Assembly: GCA_025996815.1 (NCBI GenBank)
Contig: BNTT01000081.1
Span: 1-12,416 of the forward strand
Direction of reading: 5' to 3'
Source: Bacteroidia bacterium
GTDB taxonomy: Bacteria; Bacteroidota; Bacteroidia; Bacteroidales; Azobacteroidaceae
Length of the DNA stretch: 12,416 bases
Part shown: positions 5,867 through 12,416 of the stretch, in pieces
Position numbering within the stretch: the stretch's first letter is position 1
Layout of the letters: each line of letters begins with the position of its first letter
The notes under the pieces: model-generated
Databases searched by the model: none
Told to the model about the DNA's origin: nothing
The model's input: only the letters and a program-made list of their open reading frames with translations
Made by a program: the position numbers and the translations under genes

Positions 5867-6890
5867 GCTTGAACTGAAACTGTTCAAACCGCTTCTTGCC
5901 GCGCAAATAATATTGCAGCAACATACTTTTTTGATAGATGGTGGACGGGATTTTGCCCGCTGCCCGCGTCAGGTTTTGCTCGCGGAGGGCTTTATATTGG
6001 CTTTTTTTGCGATGAAAATCGCGCCGTGCGGCGAAGATTGCCAATGCCTGCCGCGGTTTGCGCTGGGCAAAAAAAGCCGCCGCCGCCGCATAATCCAAGA
6101 AAAAACGCACGAACATCACTTTCCAATACTGCGCTTTCGGCAAATTTTTGTACAGCATCAACAGATTATTGCGGCTGTTGAGAAAGATTTTTCGCGGCTC
6201 ATTGGGCTTCAGCGTGGCACCGCCCACATGATAAATCACCGATTGCGGCAGGCAAACCACCTTCTTGCCGTGTGTGTGGAGCCGCCAGCAGAGGTCTATT
6301 TCTTCCTGATGGGCGAAAAACTGCTCGTCCAGTCTGCCCGCTTCCTCAAAATCTTTGAGGCGCACAAACAGGCAGGCACCGCTTGCCCAAAACACCTCCG
6401 CAGGGGTGTCGTATTGCCCGTTGTCGGATTCCAAAGTGTCCAAAATGCGTCCGCGACAAAACGGATAGCCATATTTGTCGATGAAGCCGCCGCCGGCACC
6501 GGCATATTCAAACTGCGTCCTGTTGCGCTGCGCCAATATCTTCGGTTGGAGTGCCGCCACGTCCGGATGCGCGTCCAGATACGCCACAGCCGTGGTTAGC
6601 CAGCCTTCGCTCACCTCCACATCCGAATTGAGCAGCACCACATATTGATGCCCCAAGCCGCTCATCGCACGATTGTAGCCGCCGGCAAAGCCGTGATTTT
6701 CCGCCAATGGAAAAACCGTGATGTCGGGATAAGCCGCCTTCAAAAATGCCAGCGAATCGTCGCCGGAAGCATTGTCAGCCACAATAATTTCCGCCTCGGC
6801 AGCAGGCGTATGCCGCACCAGAGCGGGCAAAAACTCCTCCAACAGACGTTTGCCGTTCCAATTCAGTATGATTACTGCTGTTTTCTTCAT
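5859..6890 (-). CDS. Family 2 glycosyltransferase (GT-A fold, rhamnosyltransferase-like)
   Basis: Family 2 glycosyltransferases transfer a sugar from a nucleotide-activated donor, often onto cell-surface polysaccharide or glycolipid. The 343-residue protein shows the GT-A features in order: VIILNWNG (residues 6-13), IIVADNASGD (35-44, donor-binding Asp39), ENHGFAGGYN (64-73), VLLNSDVEV with the DxD-equivalent N88-S-D90, FWASGACLFVR, and EEIDLCWRLHTHG, which contains the likely catalytic acidic residues. The C-terminal 90 residues are basic and aromatic, with a possible amphipathic membrane-associating segment (VRFFLDYAAAAAFFA). The start at 6890 gives the normal MKKTAVIILNWNG beginning. Upstream reading to 6977 would cross the promoter. 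A minus-strand -7 element lies 12 nt upstream. The gene is single and not inside a visible polysaccharide cluster, so the acceptor cannot be guessed. Its stop overlaps the end of the FGE lipoprotein gene. Confidence 0.92.
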   Translation of the reverse strand: MKKTAVIILNWNGKRLLEEFLPALVRHTPAAEAEIIVADNASGDDSLAFLKAAYPDITVFPLAENHGFAGGYNRAMSGLGHQYVVLLNSDVEVSEGWLTTAVAYLDAHPDVAALQPKILAQRNRTQFEYAGAGGGFIDKYGYPFCRGRILDTLESDNGQYDTPAEVFWASGACLFVRLKDFEEAGRLDEQFFAHQEEIDLCWRLHTHGKKVVCLPQSVIYHVGGATLKPNEPRKIFLNSRNNLLMLYKNLPKAQYWKVMFVRFFLDYAAAAAFFAQRKPRQALAIFAARRDFHRKKSQYKALREQNLTRAAGKIPSTIYQKSMLLQYYLRGKKRFEQFQFKPI

Positions 6891-6902
6891 CGCTTTTTCG
6901 TG

Positions 6903-6934
6903 CAAAGGTAGCACTTTTTTATGATTATCCGCAA
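6903..6934 (-). promoter_or_regulatory. Bacteroidota-type promoter for the glycosyltransferase gene
   Basis: The minus strand reads TTG (6934-6932), 21 nt, then TACCTTTG (6910-6903), a fit to the Bacteroides -33/-7 consensus. Only 12 nt separate the -7 element from the start codon at 6890, so the untranslated leader would be very short. Confidence 0.6.
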
Positions 6935-7007
6935 TTGAACTTGCTTTTTTGCGCAATATGAAGATATTTGAACGCAAAACAATACCCTATTTTCCCTTTT
7001 TTGTTCG

Positions 7008-7015
7008 TAAATTTG
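7008..7015 (+). promoter_or_regulatory. Putative -7 element for the GDPD-GH92 operon
   Basis: TAAATTTG fits TAnnTTTG and ends 28 nt before the ATG at 7044. No TTTG or TTG is seen at the expected distance upstream, so the promoter is weaker in evidence than the others or depends on an activator. Confidence 0.45.
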
Positions 7016-7043
7016 CAAACAGTAACTTTAATACATATACATT

Positions 7044-7823
7044 ATGAGTACGAAAAAAGTATTTCTTTCAACATTGCTGCTAATGGCTTGCGCTATAAGC
7101 AGTTGCGTTTGCAGCAATGATAGTGTGAACACCCAAATAATTGCCCATCGTGGCTTTTGGGACAAGTTGGGTTCGGCTCAAAATTCTGTTTCGTCGCTGC
7201 ACAACGCGATTGATTTTGGGGCTTACGGCTCGGAATTGGATGTGCACCTTACGCAGGATGGCTATCTGGTGCTTAATCACGACGACGACTATCAGGGCGT
7301 GAACATTCAGGGTGCTACTTACGCCGACCTGTCGGCTCTGCGCTTAGCCAACGGCGAGCCTCTCCCCACGCTGCAACAGTGTATTGAGGTGGCGAAAACT
7401 CAGAACACGACGAAACTTATCGTCGAAATCAAACCGCATCACTCGCCTGAAGCCGATGTCCGCGCGGCAAATGTGGTCGTGAAGGTAATCAACGAAAGTG
7501 GCATCGCCGACTTGACGGATTATATCTCTTTCAGTGCGGATATTTGCAAGGAACTGATTAAACTCAATCCTCAACACCGCGTGGCGTATCTAAACGGCGA
7601 CAAATCGCCGCAAGAACTGAAAGCCGAAGGCTATTGGGGATTGGATTACAGCGAAGGCACGTTGCACGACCACCCCACTTGGCTCAAAGAGGCAAAGGAA
7701 TTGGGGCTTACGACCAATGTGTGGACTGTAAACTCCCTCGAGGAGATGCAATATTTCCTTCAGCAAGGGGTGGATTATATCACGACAAATCATCCGGAGT
7801 TGCTGAAAGGGTTGTTAAATTAA
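7044..7823 (+). CDS. Glycerophosphodiester phosphodiesterase family lipoprotein
   Basis: GDPD enzymes hydrolyse glycerophosphodiesters to glycerol 3-phosphate and an alcohol, using a metal ion and two histidines in a TIM barrel. The 259-residue protein has a signal peptide with probable lipidation at C21 (AISSC), placing it at the cell envelope facing the periplasm or surface. Motifs: IIAHRGFW (H35-R-G), then SAQNS where many GDPDs have PENT, a form I recall from Bacteroides homologues. E64-L-D66 (metal ligands), H79-D80 (second catalytic His) and IVEIK (E128, third metal ligand) follow. The C-terminal part has NVWTVNS and DYITTNHPELL, typical of the family. All expected catalytic residues are present. 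The gene lies 21 nt before the GH92 gene on the same strand, so the two are very likely co-transcribed. That context suggests action on phosphodiester groups attached to mannose-containing glycans or lipids, but the substrate is not visible from sequence. Confidence 0.93.
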   Translation: MSTKKVFLSTLLLMACAISSCVCSNDSVNTQIIAHRGFWDKLGSAQNSVSSLHNAIDFGAYGSELDVHLTQDGYLVLNHDDDYQGVNIQGATYADLSALRLANGEPLPTLQQCIEVAKTQNTTKLIVEIKPHHSPEADVRAANVVVKVINESGIADLTDYISFSADICKELIKLNPQHRVAYLNGDKSPQELKAEGYWGLDYSEGTLHDHPTWLKEAKELGLTTNVWTVNSLEEMQYFLQQGVDYITTNHPELLKGLLN

Positions 7824-7844
7824 CATTATACATTTGATATAGTT

Positions 7845-10679
7845 ATGAAAAAGTTTTGTTCTTCGTTTTTATTGCTGACATTGCTGGGGTGCTCTTCAGG
7901 CAACAAGCAGCCGGTCGATTACATTGACCCGTTCATCGGCACGGGCTTTCATGGGCACACCTATCCGGGTGCTACGGTGCCTTTTGGGGCGGTGCAACTC
8001 AGTCCCGACACGCGATTGGGCGATTGGGACGCTTGCAGCGGCTATCATTACAGCGACAACACGATGCTGGGCTTTTCGCACACGCATCTGAGCGGCACGG
8101 GGTGTATCGACCTGGGCGACATCCTGTTTCATCCAACCACGCGCGAGGCGAAACTGCAAGCCTCCGGCTATTTCTTTGAGCCGCTCGCTTTCTCGCACAA
8201 AAACGAAACGGCATCCGCCGGCTATTATTCCGTCAATTTCAAGGACGAGGGAATAAAGGCGGAACTGACCGCGACAACATACGCCGGTCTGCATCGCTAT
8301 ACCTATAAAAAAGGCAAAGAGCAAAACATCATCATCGACTTGGCGCACGCCTTGGGCGGAGATGCCATTGATGCTGCTTCTTTGGAAACGCGCTCCGACA
8401 ACGAGATTGCGGGGATGCGCCTCACACAGGCTTGGACGCCCGACCAGGCGATTTATTTCGTGGCACAATTCTCCCAAAACTTCCAAGCGGCAGACCTCCT
8501 CAGCGACAAGGTGATGCGGCTCAACTTCGGCGTTTCAGACGGCAAGCCCATCATCGCGCGGGTAGGGCTGTCTATCGTGAGCGAAGCCGCGGCGCGCGAC
8601 AATCTGGAGCACGACGTTAGCGGGTTCGATTTCGATGCGGTGTGCACGCAGGCGCGCGACCAATGGAACACGGCTGTGTCAGACATCATCGTGGAAGGCT
8701 CGGAGGCGGATAAAAAGAATTTTTATACGGCTCAATACCATGCCAAAATTGTGCCCAACATCGTGAGCGATGCCATCGAGCCGAAAAAACACTATTCGAC
8801 GTTCTCGCTGTGGGACACTTATCGGACGTGGAACCCCCTGATGACCCTCACCAACCACGAATTGGTGAACGATATGATAAATTCATTCCTCGATTGGTAC
8901 GACATCAACGGCGAATTGCCCCTCTGGTCGCTCTCGACGGGGGAGACCTACTGTATGATTGGCTACCACACGGCATCGGTGATTGCGGATGCCTACCGGA
9001 AAGGCATTCGGGGCTGGGATGCCGAGAGGGCGTTGGCAGCCCTCAAAGTGTCGTCCAACATCAACCGCAAAGGCTCCGATTTCTATGTGAAGAACGGCTT
9101 TATCCCGTCCGATGTGAGAATAGAATCGGTGTCCTGCTTACTGGAATATGCTTACGATGATTGGTGTATCGCCCAACTCGCCAAAGACTTGGGTCGCGAG
9201 GCTGACTATCAGGAGTATTCGCAACGGGCACTTTCGTATATCAATGTATTCGACGGCGATACCAAATTTTTCAGAGGGAAAAAAGAGAATGGCAGTTGGG
9301 ATGAGTTCAATCAGTTTATACCGGAGCAGGCTTATACGGAAGCAAATGCCTGGCAATACCGCTTTTCGGTGCCTCACGATATGAATGGTTTGATGCAACT
9401 TTTTGGCACAAAAGAATCTTTTGTGGAGCAATTAGACAGCCTGTTTATTATAGAATCCAGAATACCCGAAGAATTGAAAGATATTACGGGCTTAATTGGG
9501 CAGTATGCACACGGCAACGAGCCGAGCCACCACATCGCCTACCTCTACAACTACGTGGGGCAGCCATGGAAAACGCAAGCCTTGACCCGCCGCATCCTCC
9601 GCGAAATGTATCAACCTACCCCCGAAGGAATTATCGGCAACGAAGATTGCGGACAAATGTCGGCTTGGTATATCATGAGCAGTTTGGGTATGTACCAGGT
9701 TTCTCCCGGCACAGATGAGATTTTGCTCACCACGCCGCTTTTCCCGCAAGCCGTCATTAAATTAGGAAACGGCAAAACCTTAACCATCAAGGCGAATAAC
9801 CCCGACAAAAACATCTACATCGACAAGGTTACACTCAATGGAAAAGAAATAGCGAACAATTACGTTACTTACGAACAATTGATGGAAGGCGGCACGCTGG
9901 ATTTCACTTTGAGCAAACAACCCAACCTCACGCGCGGCGTTGCGGACGAGACCTGTCCCTATTCGATGACCAAAGGGTTGGTAGTGTCCATTCCCACCAC
10001 AACGCAAGACCTGGATTTGTTTGAAAATAAAGCCGCCGCCGATTTGGTTTCTGCCACTCCCGGCGCAAGCATTTATTACACTTTAGACGGTTCGGAACCT
10101 TCGGAAAAGGCTACGCTCTACACGTCGCCTATTCCGTTGACATCGTCCAAAACAATCAAAGCAAAGGCATACAAAGATGGCTATGCGCCCAGCAAAACAT
10201 TTTCCGTTGATGCCACGCTGGCAATTTTTGCCCCGCCGATGAAGGCAATCGCCAAAGAACGTGGCGTGAATTACCGCTACTACGAAGGCGAATTTCACAA
10301 GGTGGGCGACATCACCGAAAAGGCATTTGTCGAAAAAGGCGTCCTGCCCGAGCCAAGTATCAAAGGCGCGAAACAGGGCGACCATTTCGGTTTTATCTTT
10401 GAGGGAATTATTGAAGTGCCCGAAGATGGAATTTATGCCTTTATGACTAAAACCGACGACGGCAGCGTGCTCTATATCAACGGCAAAAAAGTGGTGAACA
10501 ACGACGGCTCGCACGCGGCGTATGTGGTGCAGGGGCGTGTCGCGCTCCAAAAGGGCTGTCATACCTACAAATTGCTGTACATCGAAGACTACGAGGGCGA
10601 GAGTTTTGAATGGGGGTGGCGAAAGCCCTCGGCAGAGACGTTGGAGCCGGTGCCCGCGTCCATATTGTATGTAAAATAA
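7845..10679 (+). CDS. GH92 alpha-mannosidase lipoprotein with C-terminal FN3-like and PA14 domains
   Basis: GH92 enzymes are calcium-dependent, inverting exo-alpha-mannosidases that trim N-glycans or yeast mannan. The 944-residue protein has a lipoprotein signal peptide (LTLLGC, C16). The N-terminal beta-sandwich begins DYIDPFIGTGFHGHTYPGAT and VPFGAVQLSPDTRLGDWDAC. The (alpha/alpha)6 domain includes FSLWDTYRTWNPLMTL, LSTGETYCMIGYHTASVI and, at the active site, HGNEPSHHIAYLYN (E559) and GNEDCGQMSAWYIMSSLGMY (E600, D601), the usual acid/base region. The GH92 core ends near residue 715. The extra 230 residues hold an FN3-like chitobiase/hexosaminidase C-terminal type domain (about 721-787, YYTLDGSEPS, KTIKAKAYKDGY). 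A PA14-like domain follows (about 805-938, YRYYEGEF, GIYAFMTKTDDGSVLYINGK). Most GH92 proteins are about 740-780 residues, so the tail is an addition that may bind carbohydrate. It is co-transcribed with the GDPD gene. Exact linkage specificity is not predictable here. Confidence 0.95.
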   Translation: MKKFCSSFLLLTLLGCSSGNKQPVDYIDPFIGTGFHGHTYPGATVPFGAVQLSPDTRLGDWDACSGYHYSDNTMLGFSHTHLSGTGCIDLGDILFHPTTREAKLQASGYFFEPLAFSHKNETASAGYYSVNFKDEGIKAELTATTYAGLHRYTYKKGKEQNIIIDLAHALGGDAIDAASLETRSDNEIAGMRLTQAWTPDQAIYFVAQFSQNFQAADLLSDKVMRLNFGVSDGKPIIARVGLSIVSEAAARDNLEHDVSGFDFDAVCTQARDQWNTAVSDIIVEGSEADKKNFYTAQYHAKIVPNIVSDAIEPKKHYSTFSLWDTYRTWNPLMTLTNHELVNDMINSFLDWYDINGELPLWSLSTGETYCMIGYHTASVIADAYRKGIRGWDAERALAALKVSSNINRKGSDFYVKNGFIPSDVRIESVSCLLEYAYDDWCIAQLAKDLGREADYQEYSQRALSYINVFDGDTKFFRGKKENGSWDEFNQFIPEQAYTEANAWQYRFSVPHDMNGLMQLFGTKESFVEQLDSLFIIESRIPEELKDITGLIGQYAHGNEPSHHIAYLYNYVGQPWKTQALTRRILREMYQPTPEGIIGNEDCGQMSAWYIMSSLGMYQVSPGTDEILLTTPLFPQAVIKLGNGKTLTIKANNPDKNIYIDKVTLNGKEIANNYVTYEQLMEGGTLDFTLSKQPNLTRGVADETCPYSMTKGLVVSIPTTTQDLDLFENKAAADLVSATPGASIYYTLDGSEPSEKATLYTSPIPLTSSKTIKAKAYKDGYAPSKTFSVDATLAIFAPPMKAIAKERGVNYRYYEGEFHKVGDITEKAFVEKGVLPEPSIKGAKQGDHFGFIFEGIIEVPEDGIYAFMTKTDDGSVLYINGKKVVNNDGSHAAYVVQGRVALQKGCHTYKLLYIEDYEGESFEWGWRKPSAETLEPVPASILYVK

Positions 10680-10698
10680 AATTTTTAGCGGCGTTGCA

Positions 10699-10728
10699 TT
10701 GTTATTTCAAAAAAAGTATTTACCTTTG
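10699..10728 (+). promoter_or_regulatory. Bacteroidota-type promoter abutting the BACON/FGE gene start
   Basis: TTG (10699-10701), 19 nt, then TACCTTTG (10721-10728) matches the -33/-7 pattern. Only 4 nt separate the -7 element from the ATG at 10733. Transcription would therefore start at or next to the start codon, giving a leaderless or nearly leaderless mRNA. The next ATG (codon 15) would destroy the signal peptide. Confidence 0.6.
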
Positions 10729-10732
10729 CAGC

Positions 10733-12416
10733 ATGAAAAAGCATCTTCTTTTGTCCCTTTTGGCAACGCTGATTATGTTCAGCGGCTTCAGCGGCTGCTT
10801 GATTGAGAAAGCCGATACCCCCCAGACAGGCTTGACGGTGGACTCTCTGGAGATTGACGCACTTGCTACCGGAGGTGTCTACACTATTGAAGAAGCAAGC
10901 AAATATAAAAATTGGAGGGCTACGGTTGAAGATGACTATTGGTGGTGTATTCCTGCACCCGACGACTACGGCAAACTTCTAACGATAACTGTGAGAGCAA
11001 ATGAATCTAAAATCGCACGTAGTACCACTGTAATCGTTACTTCTGAAACCACTTCGGACACATTGGCTGTGATTAAAGTGAATCAAGCCGGTATTCCCGA
11101 TGTTGAGGAGCCGCCGCCGCCGCCCGGCTTGTCGGTGGATTTGACCGACTTTAGCGTTGCCGTTTTTACCAGCCAATATTTCATCCGTGTAACGAGCACT
11201 CATCCGTGGACGGCGGATATTACGCGAGGCATTGAGTGGTGCGGCTTACACGATGCTATGGACGAAGGCGGCTTAAGCCATGTTGCGGGTGAAGGCAACG
11301 GGGTTATAACCTTGGACACGAAGGACAACGAAACCCAGAGTGGGCGTATCGCAACCATAAGGGTTTATTCGGAAGAATTAGACAAGGAAATCATCATCAC
11401 GATTTGGCAGCCGGCAAATATTTTCCTGTTTGTGGAGCAAAAGAGCAGCGGCATTGAGATGCCCTATACCGGCGACAGCAAGTACCTTGACATAAGAAGT
11501 AACGTGGAGTGGACGGTTGAGGTTACTTCGGAGAACTCCGAGTGGTGCGGTTTCTCGAATGCTTACGGCTCAGGCAACGGAACGATTACGGTGACGGCGG
11601 GTCCAAATACGGAAATAGATGCGCGCGTGGCTACTGTAAGAGTTACGGCGGGCGCAGATCGCGCACGCTGGGAAGACATTGTCGTTTGGCAGGCAGGAGT
11701 GCCCTATCTGGAGGTAACACCAACAAGTATTGCCGCCTCGTATGCACGGTCGGATTACAATTTTTCCATATTAAGCAACAACCCATGGAAAGCAAGGGTT
11801 AGTTACAGCGATGCATGTATTGCTGTGGGGGACACTCTGTGGTGTACAATATCCACTGCTTCCGGTCCGGAGGATAAAGATAAAAGAATGGTTACGGCAA
11901 CTGTGTCGAGAAATATCGAAGACAAAGAACGCATCGCTTACGTTACCGTTACCACCACCGCAGGCTCGTCTGAAGTGATAACCATTACGCAGGAAAAGCC
12001 GACCACGGACATCTACTTTCTGAGGATGATAACCGTGCCGGGCGGCACGTTCACGATGGGAGCCACGCCGGAGCAGCCTCTTGGCTTTTCGGATGAAGAG
12101 CCTGCGCACGAGGTGACGTTGAGCAGTTTTAAAATCATGGAACATGAGGTCTCGGAGGGGCAGTGGCAAGTTGTTATGGCGACCGTGGGGGGCATCGAAC
12201 GACCATCGGCTTTTGGCAGAGGCGACAATTATCCGGTGGAGAACGTTAGTTGGAAAGATGTACAACTGTTTATAAAGACGCTCAATTCGCTGACGGGCAA
12301 GAATTATCGCCTGCCAACGGAGGCGGAGTGGGAATATGCGGCACGCGGAGGACAGCAAAGTCAAAAGTTTAAATACAGCGGAAGCAACAATCTTGGCAAT
12401 GTGGCATGGTATTTTG
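10733..12416 (+). CDS. Lipoprotein with four BACON-like repeats and a C-terminal FGE-sulfatase (SUMF1-like) domain, cut by the window end
   Basis: The open frame has no stop up to the end of the window (561 codons seen). The signal peptide MKKHLLLSLLATLIMFSGFSGC predicts lipidation at C22, with an imperfect lipobox. Four all-beta repeats of about 90-100 residues follow: about 32-120, 129-228, 229-322 and 323-421. They share BACON features: an HPWTADI / VEWTVEV / NPWKARV strand, a WC dipeptide (DYWWC, IEWCG, SEWCG), and a closing strand ending in Q (KVNQAG, TIWQPA, VVWQAG, ITQEKP). Repeats 1 and 2 are joined by a proline-rich linker coded by CCG repeats. From about residue 432 an FGE-sulfatase domain begins (VPGGTFTMGATPEQP, AHEVTLSSFKIMEHEVSEGQW, RGDNYPVENVSW, YRLPTEAEWEYAARGG). 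It closely resembles the one at 5120-5860. The catalytic-cysteine region lies beyond the window. BACON domains are usually carbohydrate- or mucin-related spacers in Bacteroides surface proteins. A surface-exposed binding protein is inferred; its link to GH92 is by position only. Confidence 0.88.
   Translation, partial: MKKHLLLSLLATLIMFSGFSGCLIEKADTPQTGLTVDSLEIDALATGGVYTIEEASKYKNWRATVEDDYWWCIPAPDDYGKLLTITVRANESKIARSTTVIVTSETTSDTLAVIKVNQAGIPDVEEPPPPPGLSVDLTDFSVAVFTSQYFIRVTSTHPWTADITRGIEWCGLHDAMDEGGLSHVAGEGNGVITLDTKDNETQSGRIATIRVYSEELDKEIIITIWQPANIFLFVEQKSSGIEMPYTGDSKYLDIRSNVEWTVEVTSENSEWCGFSNAYGSGNGTITVTAGPNTEIDARVATVRVTAGADRARWEDIVVWQAGVPYLEVTPTSIAASYARSDYNFSILSNNPWKARVSYSDACIAVGDTLWCTISTASGPEDKDKRMVTATVSRNIEDKERIAYVTVTTTAGSSEVITITQEKPTTDIYFLRMITVPGGTFTMGATPEQPLGFSDEEPAHEVTLSSFKIMEHEVSEGQWQVVMATVGGIERPSAFGRGDNYPVENVSWKDVQLFIKTLNSLTGKNYRLPTEAEWEYAARGGQQSQKFKYSGSNNLGNVAWYF

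Overview
The window comes from a member of the Bacteroidota, most likely Bacteroidales with a gut or host-associated lifestyle. The evidence is a SusC-like TonB-dependent receptor, a GH92 mannosidase, BACON and DUF4988 domains, several short lipoprotein signal peptides, and promoter elements of the Bacteroides TAnnTTTG type in place of Shine-Dalgarno-style leaders. I cannot name the genus. The sequence is almost entirely coding. No rRNA, tRNA, CRISPR array, transposase or integrase was found.

Layout. Positions 1-834 (minus) hold the N-terminal part of a SusC-like receptor. It is broken by an apparent internal deletion and frameshift near 575-591 and has an 11-G tract inside its signal-peptide codons. 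Divergent from it is coaBC (970-2205, plus), the bifunctional coenzyme A biosynthesis gene, which carries a small palindromic repeat and a 9-bp tandem repeat in its interdomain linker. Convergent with coaBC is a two-gene minus-strand operon: a UbiA-family prenyltransferase (3128-4117) followed by a radical SAM protein (2208-3104). A compact symmetric promoter region (4133-4166) separates this operon from a plus-strand lipoprotein (4184-5866) with an N-terminal DUF4988-like region and a C-terminal FGE-sulfatase (SUMF1-like) domain. A family 2 glycosyltransferase (5859-6890, minus) overlaps the tail of that gene by 8 bp. Divergent from the glycosyltransferase is a plus-strand pair: a glycerophosphodiester phosphodiesterase lipoprotein (7044-7823) and a 944-residue GH92 alpha-mannosidase lipoprotein with added FN3-like and PA14 domains (7845-10679). 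The window ends inside a further lipoprotein gene (10733 onward) with four BACON-like repeats followed by a second FGE-sulfatase domain.

How the parts may work together. CoaBC is housekeeping. The UbiA/radical SAM pair probably makes or modifies a membrane prenyl lipid or quinone of unknown identity. The GDPD/GH92 pair fits scavenging of mannose-containing, possibly phosphodiester-bearing, glycans at the cell envelope. The two FGE-type lipoproteins share a C-terminal domain on unrelated N-terminal modules. In the complete one, the first of the two catalytic cysteines of true formylglycine-generating enzymes is missing, so a binding or structural role is more likely than catalysis. No complete, clearly new multi-gene system is evident. 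The most interesting points are the repeat inserted in coaBC, the slippage-prone and broken susC-like gene, the prenyltransferase/radical SAM operon, the symmetric divergent promoter and the modular FGE lipoproteins.
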